In this document: positions 1-7,087 of the stretch, in pieces
Layout of the letters: each line of letters opens with the position of its first letter
Numbering within the stretch: position 1 is the stretch's first letter
From: Lachnospiraceae bacterium
GTDB taxonomy: Bacteria; Bacillota; Clostridia; Lachnospirales; Lachnospiraceae
NCBI GenBank assembly: GCA_003489085.1
Contig: DNJM01000034.1
Coordinates: forward strand, 1 to 8,813
Direction: 5' to 3'
DNA length: 8,813 bases
Program-made: the position numbers and the translations under genes
The notes under the pieces: model-generated
Told to the model about the DNA's origin: nothing
Databases searched by the model: none
The model's input: only the letters and a program-made list of their open reading frames with translations

Positions 1-1449
1 GATATTGACCTGAATTTCTCCGGCGATTACCAGAGCAACGCACATAAATATACGGAGGTTATCTTCGGTGATGGACAGACCTTCCGGGCAGGAACGATTG
101 GTACGCTGGCGGATAAGACGGCCTATGGTTATGTGAAGAATTATTATGAAGAACGCGGCAACAGAAAGCGAAAATGTGAGATTGAACGAATTGTCGGCGG
201 ATGCACGGGAATCCGCAGGAGTACAGGGCAGCATCCGGGCGGCATTATCGTACTTCCTCTGGGAGAGGATATTAACTCCTTTACGCCGGTGCAGCATCCG
301 GCAAATGATATGACAACGGACATCATTACCACGCATTTTGATTATCATTCCATTGACCATAACCTGCTGAAGCTGGATATTCTTGGCCATGATGATCCGA
401 CTATGATTAAGATGCTGGAGGAGCTGGTTGGGGAAATGACAGGAAAGCCCTTTGACGCCAAGAAGATCCGTCTGGATGATCCGGATGTGATGTCACTTTT
501 TGCAGATACGAGCGCTCTGGGAATCAAACCGGAAGACATCGGCGGATGCCCGGTGGGATGTCTTGGTATTCCGGAGTTCGGAACGGAATTTGTTATTCAG
601 ATGGTGGTAGATACAAAGCCGAAGACACTGTCCGATCTGATTCGGATTTCCGGACTTTCGCATGGAACGGATGTATGGCTGGGCAATGCCCAGACACTGA
701 TTGAGGAGGGGAAAGCAACGATTTCTACCGCAATCTGTACCCGTGATGATATCATGACCTATCTGATTAATAAAGGGATGGACAGTGAGCTGTCCTTTAC
801 GATTATGGAGAAGGTCCGGAAAGGGAAGGGACTGACACCGGAATTTGAAAAGGCCATGACAGAAGCCGGTGTGCCGGACTGGTATATCTGGTCCTGTAAG
901 AAGATCAAGTATATGTTCCCGAAGGCACATGCGGCGGCTTATGTCATGATGGCGTACCGGATTGCCTACTGTAAGGTCAATTATCCGCTGGCCTATTATG
1001 CAGCCTTTTTCAGTATTCGTGCAACGGCATTTTCCTATGAACTGATGTGTCAGGGCAGGGAGCGGCTGGAATACTATATGAACGATTATAAGAAGCGGAG
1101 CGATACCCTTTCCCAGAAGGAACAGGCGACCTTAAAGGATATGAAGATTGTGCAGGAAATGTATGCAAGAGGATTTGAATTCCTCCCCATTGATATCTAC
1201 CGGGCTAAGGCTACGAAATTCCAGATCATTGATGGTAAGCTGATGCCGTCACTGGCATCCATAGAGGGGATGGGAGATAAGGCAGCAGACGCTGTGGAGC
1301 TGGCCTCGGCAGAAGGACCATATCTTTCCAAGGATGATTTCCGGCAGCGGACCAAGGTCAGTAAGTCCGTTATTGATTTTATGGATGAATTGGGTATTTT
1401 TGGAGATCTGCCGGAATCCAACCAGCTGTCCTTGTTTGATTTTGCATAA
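1..1449 (+). CDS. polC: DNA polymerase III alpha subunit, PolC type (5'-truncated by window edge)
   Basis: C-terminal 482 residues of the gram-positive replicative DNA polymerase PolC, which extends the leading strand at the fork and carries its own proofreading exonuclease (that part lies outside the window). The frame is open from base 1 and begins DIDLNFSGDYQ, the palm motif whose two aspartates bind catalytic metal. The third catalytic aspartate is probably in LKLDILGHDDP (fragment residue 126). Also visible are the GCTGIRRSTGQHPGG block, the KYMFPKAHAAAYVMMAYR finger-region segment and a C-terminal helix-hairpin-helix-like stretch (ASIEGMGDKAADAV). The protein ends NQLSLFDFA, a canonical beta-clamp binding motif. 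Full PolC is about 1,450 residues, so roughly the first two thirds are missing. No frameshift is seen. The GTG at 133 is an internal valine, not a start. Confidence 0.96.
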   Translation, partial: DIDLNFSGDYQSNAHKYTEVIFGDGQTFRAGTIGTLADKTAYGYVKNYYEERGNRKRKCEIERIVGGCTGIRRSTGQHPGGIIVLPLGEDINSFTPVQHPANDMTTDIITTHFDYHSIDHNLLKLDILGHDDPTMIKMLEELVGEMTGKPFDAKKIRLDDPDVMSLFADTSALGIKPEDIGGCPVGCLGIPEFGTEFVIQMVVDTKPKTLSDLIRISGLSHGTDVWLGNAQTLIEEGKATISTAICTRDDIMTYLINKGMDSELSFTIMEKVRKGKGLTPEFEKAMTEAGVPDWYIWSCKKIKYMFPKAHAAAYVMMAYRIAYCKVNYPLAYYAAFFSIRATAFSYELMCQGRERLEYYMNDYKKRSDTLSQKEQATLKDMKIVQEMYARGFEFLPIDIYRAKATKFQIIDGKLMPSLASIEGMGDKAADAVELASAEGPYLSKDDFRQRTKVSKSVIDFMDELGIFGDLPESNQLSLFDFA

Positions 1450-1450
1450 T

Positions 1451-1467
1451 GCGGCAGAAAATGCCGT
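1451..1467 (+). terminator. Weak hairpin after polC, possible terminator
   Basis: Two bases after the polC stop, CGGCA (1452-1456) and TGCCG (1462-1466) form a 5-bp stem around GAAAA, extendable by a G-U pair. It is followed only by AATTT, so the U tract is poor. Position favours a polC terminator; the short stem argues against an efficient one. Confidence 0.35.
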
Positions 1468-1482
1468 AATTTCGCGAACCTT

Positions 1483-1501
1483 TTTAAAGTAATGCTTTAA
1501 A
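1483..1501. repeat. 7-bp inverted repeat upstream of the paaK promoter
   Basis: TTTAAAG (1483-1489) and CTTTAAA (1495-1501) are perfect inverted arms around TAATG. The right arm coincides with the proposed -35 box of the downstream promoter, so this could be an operator or a weak AT-rich hairpin. The arm content is simple, so chance is possible. Confidence 0.4.
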
Positions 1502-1524
1502 TCGGGAAAGTGATATGGTATCAT
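1496..1524 (+). promoter_or_regulatory. Candidate sigma-A promoter for the paaK-ior operon
   Basis: TTTAAA (1496-1501; 4/6 match to TTGACA), 17-bp spacer, then TATCAT (1519-1524; 5/6 match to TATAAT) preceded by TGG, the extended -10 arrangement. Transcription would start near 1531, giving a leader of about 78 nt before the paaK ATG. It is the only good promoter-like sequence I see between polC and the operon. Confidence 0.6.
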
Positions 1525-1595
1525 ATAGGAATAGACGATTTTGCGGCAGGATTACAGAGGAGGTAACCTGCGGTAAAAAGAAAGTACAGAGAGGC

Positions 1596-1602
1596 AGGAG
1601 GA
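1596..1602 (+). promoter_or_regulatory. Ribosome binding site of paaK
   Basis: AGGAGGA lies 6 nt before ATG 1609 and fixes that start. A second strong SD-like GAGGAGGT at 1557-1564 in the same leader has no ATG, GTG or TTG at a usable distance and is unexplained. Confidence 0.8.
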
Positions 1603-1608
1603 CGGAAG

Positions 1609-2919
1609 ATGATCTGGGCAAAGGAAGAAACGCTTCCAAGAGAAGAAATCGAGGCAATTCAGCTTACAAAATTGAAAGAAAGCGTTCATTACATTTATGA
1701 AAGAGTGGCACCCTATCGGGAAAAAATGGATGCAGCTCATGTAAAACCGGAGGATATTCAGAATCTGGGGGATTTGAAACGATTACCTTATACATATAAA
1801 GCAGATTTTAAAGAGCATTACCCGATGGGATTATTTGCTGTAGAACCGAAAGAGCTGGTGCGGTTCCATGCCAGCTCCGGAACGACCGGAAAACCAACAG
1901 TAGTAGGATACACCAGGAATGACCTGGATATGTGGCTGAATAATGTTGCACGTATCGCCTGTATGGGCGGAGCTACCGCGGAGGATGTGGCACAGATATC
2001 CTTTGGCTATGGAACTTTTACCGGAGCACTTGGACTGCATGGAGGCTTGGAGAAGCTAGGTGCCAGTGTCATTCCGATGTCCTCCGGAAATACCAATAAG
2101 CAGATTATGTTTTTGCAGGATATGGGGGTAACCTTGCTTGTAGCGACACCGTCCTATGCATTGCATCTGGGCGAGGAGATCCGCAGGCGTGGCCTGGATC
2201 CGGAGAAAGATCTGAAAGTACACATCGGACTTTTCGGCGGCGAGGGTATGACAGAAGCGATGCGTACGGAGATGCACCGTGTCTGGGGCGAAGGGTTCCT
2301 ATGCACCCAGAATTATGGCATGAGTGAACTCTGCGGACCAGGTGTGGCCGGAGAGTGTGAAGAGCTGGTAGGAATGCATGTAAACGAAGACTGGTTTATT
2401 CCGGAAATCATTGATCCGGAGACGGAAGAAGTGCTTCCGCCGGGAGAGAGGGGTGAGCTGGTGATCACCTGCCTGGGCAAGGAAGCGCTGCCGCTGATCC
2501 GCTACCGAACCGGAGATCTGACCCGTCTGATGTATGAGCCATGTAAATGCGGACGTACGACCTGCCGGATCGAGAATCTGTCCGGCCGTGCGGATGATAT
2601 GTTGGTGATCCGTGGTGTGAATGTATTCCCGGGACAGATCGAGGAAGTATTATTTAAGATTGAAGAGATAGGTCCGCATTATGAGATCATCGTAGAGCGG
2701 CAGAATCGTCTGGATGTGATGACGATTCTGGTAGAGCTGATCGATGACAGACTGCTGGACAGCTATGCGAAATTAAGTGAGCTGGAAAAGAGAATCAAAT
2801 CCGCATTGAAAGCACAGCTTGGACTGGCAACACAGATTAAGCTGGTGGCGCCGAATTCACTGCAGCGCTTCGAAGGAAAGGCAAGACGGATTACGGATTT
2901 ACGAAAGGATGGTTTATAA
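1609..2919 (+). CDS. paaK: Phenylacetate-CoA ligase-type adenylate-forming enzyme
   Basis: A cytoplasmic aryl-acid:CoA ligase (436 aa, normal for PaaK) that activates phenylacetate or related arylacetates with ATP and CoA via an acyl-adenylate. Seen: P-loop ASSGTTGKP (residues 88-96); GLFGGEGM (207-214); acyl-binding QNYGMSELCGPG (234-245); YRTGDLTR (299-306) with the adenylate-ribose aspartate; the hinge/C-terminal lid SGRADDMLVIRGVNVFP (325-341); and catalytic-lysine region FEGKARRITDLR (421-432, K424 likely). A cysteine trio C312, C314, C319 (CKCGRTTC) precedes the lid. First gene of the operon, 3 nt before iorA. Beside iorAB it probably works on the same aryl-acetyl-CoA pool, either recapturing arylacetate or running towards arylacetate with nucleotide phosphorylation; direction and substrate are inference. 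Confidence 0.93.
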   Translation: MIWAKEETLPREEIEAIQLTKLKESVHYIYERVAPYREKMDAAHVKPEDIQNLGDLKRLPYTYKADFKEHYPMGLFAVEPKELVRFHASSGTTGKPTVVGYTRNDLDMWLNNVARIACMGGATAEDVAQISFGYGTFTGALGLHGGLEKLGASVIPMSSGNTNKQIMFLQDMGVTLLVATPSYALHLGEEIRRRGLDPEKDLKVHIGLFGGEGMTEAMRTEMHRVWGEGFLCTQNYGMSELCGPGVAGECEELVGMHVNEDWFIPEIIDPETEEVLPPGERGELVITCLGKEALPLIRYRTGDLTRLMYEPCKCGRTTCRIENLSGRADDMLVIRGVNVFPGQIEEVLFKIEEIGPHYEIIVERQNRLDVMTILVELIDDRLLDSYAKLSELEKRIKSALKAQLGLATQIKLVAPNSLQRFEGKARRITDLRKDGL

Positions 2920-2922
2920 AAT

Positions 2923-4671
2923 ATGGCAGAAAAAGTAATCATGTTGGGAAATGAGGCCATTGCCAGAGGCGCGTATGAGGCCGGGGTAAAGGTTTCTGCG
3001 GCATATCCGGGGACACCGAGCACGGAGGTAAGTGAAAATCTGGTGCAGTATAAGGATTCCCTGTACTGCGAATGGGCACCGAATGAAAAGGTAGCCACAG
3101 AGGTTGCCATCGGGGCCAGTATTTCAGGCGTTCGTGCGATGGCAGCCATGAAGCATGTCGGTCTGAATGTGGCATCAGATCCGCTGTATACGGTATCCTA
3201 TATGGGAGTAAATGGCGGGCTGGTACTCGTAGTGGCAGACGATCCGGGGCTTTACAGCTCTCAGAATGAGCAGGATACCAGAATGGTGGCCAGAGCAGCC
3301 TGTGTTCCGGTACTGGAGCCATCCGACAGTCAGGAGGCAAAAGACTACATGAAGCTTGCCTTTACACTCAGCGAGCAGTTCGATCGTCCGTTTATTCTGC
3401 GGACGACGACACGGCTGGCGCATTCGCAGGGAATGGTTGAGCTGTGTGACCGCGAAGAGCCGGAGATAAAGCCTTATGTAAAAAATATCCAGAAGACCGT
3501 TATGATGCCGGGAATGGCAAAGGAACGGCACAAAGAGATTGAAAAGCGTAATCTCGAACTGGCCGAGGCAGCAGATACAATGCCGGTCAATACAGTAGAA
3601 ATGAACGATACAAAAATCGGTGTTATCACCAGCGGTATTCCGTACCAGTATGTGAAGGAAGCACTTCCGAAGGCTTCTGTACTGAAGCTTGGTATGGTAA
3701 ATCCTCTTCCGGAAAAGCTGATCCGGGAGTTTGCATCCAAAGTGGAAACACTGTATATCATCGAGGAACTGAATCCGGTCATCGAGGAACAGGTGAAGTC
3801 CTGGGGAATTCCGGCCATTGGAAAAGAGATCTTTACGATCCAGGGCGAATACAGTGCCAATATGATCCGCAAAGCCATTCTGCATGAAGAGCTGAATCTT
3901 ATGGCACCGGCAGAGGTACCGAACCGTCCGCCGATTCTCTGTCCGGGCTGTCCGCACAGGAGTGTATATTATGTTTTGAAAAAACTGAAGCTGCATGCAG
4001 CCGGTGACATCGGATGTTATACATTGGGAGCGGTGGCACCGTTAAGCGTGGTAGATACCTGTATCTGCATGGGCGCCAGTATTTCGAGTCTCCATGGTAT
4101 GGAAAAGGCCAGGGGAAAAGAATATATTAAGGATTGGGTAGCGGTCATAGGCGATTCTACCTTCCTGCATACCGGCGTTAACTCTTTGATGAATATGGTA
4201 TATAATCAGGCGACCGGAACGGTTATGATTCTGGATAATTCCACGACTGGTATGACCGGCCATCAGGATCATGCAGCAACCGGGAATACACTACAGGGGG
4301 ATCCGACCTGGGCAATTGATATTCCGGGGCTCTGCCGTGCAATGGGAATTAAAAATGTCATCGAGGTCAATGCATTTGATATTGCCAGACTGGAACAGGT
4401 CGTAAAAGAAGAAGTGGCGAAGGACGAGATTTCCGTAATCATCACGAAAACGCCATGTGTACTTCTGGATAAATCCAAAAAGCCGTTATACAGAGCGATT
4501 TCGGAAAAATGTAAAAAATGCGGTATGTGCATGAAGCCGGGTTGTCCGGCGATGACCAGAAATGCAGATGGCACGATTCATATTGATGATACAATGTGTA
4601 CCGGATGCGGACTCTGTGAAAACCTTTGCAAATTTAATGCAATCGAGATGGTAAAGGCAGGTGACAGATAA
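2923..4671 (+). CDS. iorA: Indolepyruvate:ferredoxin oxidoreductase, alpha subunit
   Basis: Large subunit (582 aa) of the oxygen-sensitive, thiamine-diphosphate enzyme that converts aryl pyruvates (indole-, phenyl-, 4-hydroxyphenylpyruvate) plus CoA and oxidised ferredoxin to aryl-acetyl-CoA, CO2 and reduced ferredoxin. Seen in order: pyrimidine-binding N domain with AAYPGTPSTEV (27-36); middle domain near 230-320; CPGCPHR (340-346); ThDP/Mg-binding segment GDSTFLHTG (410-418) through LDNSTTGMTGHQDH (437-450); and a C-terminal ferredoxin-like domain with two [4Fe-4S] sets, C530/C533/C536/C541 followed by Pro, and C559/C562/C565/C569. All cluster cysteines are present, though the second set lacks the usual trailing proline. 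Start 3 nt after the paaK stop, with AAAGGATGG (2904-2912) inside paaK as SD; overlaps iorB by one base. Confidence 0.95.
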   Translation: MAEKVIMLGNEAIARGAYEAGVKVSAAYPGTPSTEVSENLVQYKDSLYCEWAPNEKVATEVAIGASISGVRAMAAMKHVGLNVASDPLYTVSYMGVNGGLVLVVADDPGLYSSQNEQDTRMVARAACVPVLEPSDSQEAKDYMKLAFTLSEQFDRPFILRTTTRLAHSQGMVELCDREEPEIKPYVKNIQKTVMMPGMAKERHKEIEKRNLELAEAADTMPVNTVEMNDTKIGVITSGIPYQYVKEALPKASVLKLGMVNPLPEKLIREFASKVETLYIIEELNPVIEEQVKSWGIPAIGKEIFTIQGEYSANMIRKAILHEELNLMAPAEVPNRPPILCPGCPHRSVYYVLKKLKLHAAGDIGCYTLGAVAPLSVVDTCICMGASISSLHGMEKARGKEYIKDWVAVIGDSTFLHTGVNSLMNMVYNQATGTVMILDNSTTGMTGHQDHAATGNTLQGDPTWAIDIPGLCRAMGIKNVIEVNAFDIARLEQVVKEEVAKDEISVIITKTPCVLLDKSKKPLYRAISEKCKKCGMCMKPGCPAMTRNADGTIHIDDTMCTGCGLCENLCKFNAIEMVKAGDR

Positions 4672-5243
4672 TGGCAGTAAAAAGTATTATGATCGTTGGT
4701 GTAGGTGGCCAGGGAACACTTTTAACCAGTCGGATTCTGGGAGGCCTGGCGATGCAGGGCGGTTATGAGGTTAAATTGTCCGAGGTACATGGGATGGCAC
4801 AGCGCGGCGGAAGTGTTGTAACCTTTGTGCGCTATGGAGAAAAGGTGGCAGAACCGATTGTAGAGGAGGGACAGGCAGATGTTATCATTGCCTTTGAACG
4901 TCTGGAAGCCCTCCGGTATGCGCATTTCCTGAAAAAGGACGGGGCTCTGATTGTAAATGACTGGAGAATCGATCCGATGCCGGTAGTGATTGGAACTGCA
5001 CAGTATCCGGAACACATTCTGGAGGATCTGGCAAAGGAGCATAAGGTATATAAGGTAGATGCAACCGAAGAGGCAAGAAAGCTTGGAAATCCAAGAGTGT
5101 TTAATATGATTGTGCTGGGAATCGCAGCACAGCATATGGACTTCTCCAAAGAAGAGTGGTATCAGGTGATCGAGCATACGGTTCCGCCGAAAACGATTGA
5201 AATCAACAAAAAAGCATTCGACATTGGGTATACTTTAAAATAA
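4671..5243 (+). CDS. iorB: Indolepyruvate:ferredoxin oxidoreductase, beta subunit
   Basis: Small subunit (190 aa, full family length) partnering IorA; it is the gamma-type domain of the 2-oxoacid:ferredoxin oxidoreductase superfamily. Seen: the glycine-rich start GVGGQGTLLTS (10-20) and the family hallmark SEVHGMAQRGGSV (37-49), then conserved IIAFERLEALRY (72-83). The TAATG arrangement (iorA stop and iorB start share one base) implies translational coupling, suitable for a fixed-stoichiometry complex. A weak SD-like AAGGCAGG sits inside the end of iorA. No signal peptide or membrane segment, so cytoplasmic. Confidence 0.95.
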   Translation: MAVKSIMIVGVGGQGTLLTSRILGGLAMQGGYEVKLSEVHGMAQRGGSVVTFVRYGEKVAEPIVEEGQADVIIAFERLEALRYAHFLKKDGALIVNDWRIDPMPVVIGTAQYPEHILEDLAKEHKVYKVDATEEARKLGNPRVFNMIVLGIAAQHMDFSKEEWYQVIEHTVPPKTIEINKKAFDIGYTLK

Positions 5244-5261
5244 AAGGGAGGAGTCAGAGAT

Positions 5262-5666
5262 ATGGTAAAGCAGTTATCTGTATTTGTAGAAAACAGAACC
5301 GGAAGTCTTCTGGATGTGACGGCAGCGATTGTAGAGGCGCATGTGAATATCCGTGCGGTAGCTTCCTTTGATACCCCTGACTTCGGGATCATGAGGCTGG
5401 TTGTAGATAAACCGGAAGCAGCGAAAGAGTATCTGACCAGTAAAGGATTCGTTGTGCGGATCCAGGAAGTGATCGGAGTAGAGCTGGAAGATAAAAAGGG
5501 AAATCTGAACCAGATGCTGTCGATATTAGCCGAGCAGAATATCAATGTCAATTACATTTATTCCTTTGTCATTCGGCAGGGTATGGCGCCTGTCATGGTA
5601 TTCGATACGGATGACTACGAAAGAGCGAAGGAAGTATTGGCGGCAGCAGGGGTGAAAATTGTTTAA
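5262..5666 (+). CDS. Tandem ACT-domain protein, probable amino-acid sensor of the ior operon
   Basis: A 134-aa protein made almost wholly of two ACT domains (about residues 3-66 and 70-134). The first begins KQLSVFVENRTGSLLDVTAAI and the second VELEDKKGNLNQMLSILAEQNINVNYIYSF, both showing the beta-strand, glycine loop, helix pattern that binds small ligands, usually amino acids, at the domain interface. There is no attached enzyme or DNA-binding domain. Small double-ACT proteins beside paaK and iorAB recur in anaerobes and archaea as far as I recall; a role sensing Phe/Tyr/Trp or regulating the ligase or oxidoreductase is inference. GGGAGGAG (5246-5253) 8 nt before the ATG supports the start; it lies 18 nt after iorB. 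Confidence 0.88.
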   Translation: MVKQLSVFVENRTGSLLDVTAAIVEAHVNIRAVASFDTPDFGIMRLVVDKPEAAKEYLTSKGFVVRIQEVIGVELEDKKGNLNQMLSILAEQNINVNYIYSFVIRQGMAPVMVFDTDDYERAKEVLAAAGVKIV

Positions 5667-5697
5667 ACATTTCTGCAGATACAACTTAGGATAATAC

Positions 5698-5703
5698 AGG
5701 AGG
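5698..5703 (+). promoter_or_regulatory. Ribosome binding site of the creatininase-family gene
   Basis: A perfect AGGAGG stands 8 nt before ATG 5712. The 45-nt gap after the ACT gene has no convincing promoter or terminator, so co-transcription with iorAB is the simplest reading. Confidence 0.75.
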
Positions 5704-5711
5704 AATTTTGT

Positions 5712-6485
5712 ATGCGTTTAGCAAATATTACAGGAAAAAGGGTTGAGGAATATCTGGAAAAGAGAAAAACTGTCCTGATCCCTGTCGGCAGTATCGAAAA
5801 CCACGGAAAGCATATGCCTCTTGGAACCGATACTTTAATTCCGGATCGTATTGTGGAATTGCTGGAAGAAAAATGTGATGTGATGATCGCTCCGACAATT
5901 CCCTATGGAGCCACGGATAACATTTATGGCTGCCCGGGAACCATTACGATCGGTACAGACGGTTTGATTATGATTCTCACCAAAATTGTAGATTGCCTAT
6001 ATCGTTATGGCTTTCGTAAATTTATTATTTTAAATGGACACGGAGGGAATTGCAAGGCCATTGAAGCCGTCGGCATGTATCTTCACAAAAAGGGTGCATG
6101 GCTGGCAAACCTCAATTGGTGGCTTATGGTTGGTGAGCTTCGTCCGGAATGGAAAGGCGGTCACGGCGGTGCAGAGGAAACCGCCGGTGTTATGGCTGTG
6201 GATCCGTCCTTAGTGGATATGACATATATTAATGAGCCGATGAATCTGATCGATGATGTATCGCCGGACATGCCGACCATTGGCTGGAATACAGTTAATT
6301 TTAAGGGAGCGACTGTGACGATCCCGAGAGAATATGCTAACTACAGTGCAAATGGCTGGTACGGTACGGATGAACCGCATCTGGCAACAGAAGAATGGGG
6401 ACATGAAATGCTTCAGACTATGGCAGACTATATTGTTGATTTTGCAGAAGCATTTGAAAAAATCGATTTGCCAGAGGAAAAATAG
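5712..6485 (+). CDS. Creatininase-family metal-dependent amidohydrolase
   Basis: A 257-aa cytoplasmic protein of the creatininase family, metal enzymes that open cyclic amides or hydrolyse formamides and small peptides (creatininase, ArfB, MftE are known members). Seen: VGSIENHGKHMPLGTDT (25-41), supplying likely metal ligands E29, H31 and D40; the family signature NGHGGN (108-113) with H110; and HGGAEET (151-157), probably supplying the last acidic ligand, E156. The active site therefore looks intact and the length is normal. The true substrate cannot be read from sequence. As last gene of the paaK-iorAB-ACT operon it may act on an amide or conjugate of an aryl acid, but genuine creatinine or an unrelated amide is equally open. 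Its stop codon lies in the loop of a 9-bp hairpin. Confidence 0.88.
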   Translation: MRLANITGKRVEEYLEKRKTVLIPVGSIENHGKHMPLGTDTLIPDRIVELLEEKCDVMIAPTIPYGATDNIYGCPGTITIGTDGLIMILTKIVDCLYRYGFRKFIILNGHGGNCKAIEAVGMYLHKKGAWLANLNWWLMVGELRPEWKGGHGGAEETAGVMAVDPSLVDMTYINEPMNLIDDVSPDMPTIGWNTVNFKGATVTIPREYANYSANGWYGTDEPHLATEEWGHEMLQTMADYIVDFAEAFEKIDLPEEK

Positions 6486-6494
6486 TCCTCTGGC
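6470..6494. repeat. 9-bp perfect inverted repeat spanning the creatininase stop codon
   Basis: GCCAGAGGA (6470-6478) and TCCTCTGGC (6486-6494) pair perfectly around a 7-nt loop that contains the TAG stop (6483-6485). On the plus strand no U tract follows. On the minus strand it is followed within a few bases by a run of T, so it could be a backup terminator for the convergent cold-shock gene or a 3'-end stabiliser. Confidence 0.6.
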
Positions 6495-6500
6495 AGAAAT

Positions 6501-6540
6501 AAAAAAGGGAGGCGGTTCCATACGGAATCCGCCCCTTTCA
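6501..6540. terminator. Bidirectional intrinsic terminator between creatininase and csp genes
   Basis: AAGGG-A-GGCGGTTCC (6505-6519) pairs with GGAA-T-CCGCCCCTTT (6524-6538) around ATAC, with one bulged base per side. On the minus strand the stem is followed directly by TTTTTT (the A run at 6501-6506), a good terminator for the cold-shock gene. On the plus strand it is followed by CATCTTCTATTATCTT, a weaker U-rich tail. Confidence 0.75.
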
Positions 6541-6627
6541 TCTTCTATTATCTTACTTCCTATTATTAAATTATAGCTATCTGCAAATTTAAAATGTGAA
6601 CTTAACAAGGTTGTGTACAATATCGGA

Positions 6628-6828
6628 TTATAATTTGACTACGTTAACTGCCTGAGGTCCTTTACCGCCGTCTGCAATTTCAAACTCTACAGCCTGCCCC
6701 TCTTCCAGAGATTTAAAGCCTTCAGATGCGATGCCACTATAATGAACGAAAATATCGTTGCCTGCTTCATCACAAATGAAACCGTAACCTTTTTGATTGT
6801 TGAACCATTTTACTGTTCCTTTGTTCAT
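6628..6828 (-). CDS. Cold-shock domain protein (CspA/CspB type)
   Basis: A 66-aa single OB-fold protein that binds single-stranded RNA and DNA, acting as an RNA chaperone in the cytoplasm, typically after temperature downshift or as a general translation and transcription-antitermination factor. It shows the family start MNKGTVKWFNNQKGYGFI, RNP1 KGYGFI (13-18) and RNP2 DIFVH (25-29), and ends with the usual GPQAVNVVKL strand. Length is standard for the family. GGAGGT lies 6 nt before the ATG (plus-strand 6835-6840). It is a lone minus-strand gene, convergent with the ior operon and divergent from the hydrolase gene. Which paralogue (cspA to cspD) it is cannot be decided here. Confidence 0.96.
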   Translation of the reverse strand: MNKGTVKWFNNQKGYGFICDEAGNDIFVHYSGIASEGFKSLEEGQAVEFEIADGGKGPQAVNVVKL

Positions 6829-6867
6829 GTGTCTACCTCCATATTACTTATACAAACAATTTAGATA

Positions 6868-6883
6868 CATATCAAAAGATATG
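6868..6883 (-). promoter_or_regulatory. Hairpin at the start of the csp 5' leader
   Basis: CATATC (6868-6873) and GATATG (6878-6883) form a 6-bp stem with a 4-base loop. If the promoter call is right, transcription begins at about 6882, so the hairpin sits at the very 5' end of an AU-rich leader of about 54 nt. Structured leaders are known to tune Csp mRNA stability and translation; that role here is inference. Confidence 0.35.
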
Positions 6884-6888
6884 CATTG

Positions 6889-6917
6889 AAACTATCATAA
6901 AAATGAACAAAAGTCAA
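6889..6917 (-). promoter_or_regulatory. Candidate promoter of the cold-shock gene
   Basis: Read on the minus strand: TTGACT (plus 6912-6917; 5/6 match to the -35), a 17-bp T-rich spacer ending TGA, then TAGTTT (6889-6894), a poor -10 helped by the extended TGn element. An alternative -10 GATAGT (6891-6896) would give a 15-bp spacer. The -35 is strong and the -10 weak. Confidence 0.45.
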
Positions 6918-6984
6918 ATCATTTTGGGAATAATACAGAAATGAGATCGATTTTACGCATTTGGTTCGGCCTGTCCGGAAACAT

Positions 6985-6997
6985 TAAGATAATCTTA
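6985..6997. repeat. Small palindrome between the csp and hydrolase genes
   Basis: TAAGAT-A-ATCTTA is symmetrical with 6-base arms. The 6829-7118 region also holds TTACGCA twice (near 6953 and 6993). Apart from these and the promoters listed I see no gene or RNA in that gap. Confidence 0.35.
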
Positions 6998-7045
6998 CGC
7001 AAATATAAAGGAAGCATGAAAATTACGAAGATTCTGTTGCAGAGG

Positions 7046-7074
7046 TTGTGTTTCTAAAAAGGCTGTTCTATAAT
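7046..7074 (+). promoter_or_regulatory. Promoter of the hydrolase-SOD-holin run
   Basis: A perfect -10 TATAAT (7069-7074) with TTGTGT (7046-7051, 3/6) at 17-bp spacing. Start of transcription would be about 7081, within CAACA-A-TGTTG (7076-7086), another short palindrome. This predicts a leader of roughly 38 nt to the chosen start at 7119. Confidence 0.65.
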
Positions 7075-7087
7075 ACAACAATGTTGA

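Noticed and set aside
493..930. 145-codon minus-strand frame
   Set aside because: Shadow of polC, whose motifs are unambiguous in the plus frame.
1515..1700. 61-codon plus-strand frame across the paaK leader
   Set aside because: It would start upstream of the predicted transcript start, has no SD and overlaps paaK out of frame; composition is basic and low in information.
3175..3996. 273-codon open frame on the minus strand
   Set aside because: It lies fully inside iorA on the opposite strand, its translation has no recognisable family features and is rich in Cys, His, Leu and Arg as expected of a shadow frame. No ribosome site supports it.
6334..6576. 80-codon plus-strand frame over the end of the creatininase gene
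   Set aside because: Out of frame with a clear gene and continues through the terminator hairpin; no homology recognised.
6210..6620. 136-codon minus-strand frame downstream of csp
   Set aside because: Antisense to the creatininase gene and crosses the terminator stem; no SD or recognisable domain.
6829..7045. Possible small RNA or riboswitch in the divergent intergenic region
   Set aside because: Only short palindromes and a repeated heptamer are visible; no stable long stem, U-tract terminator or known riboswitch core could be made out.
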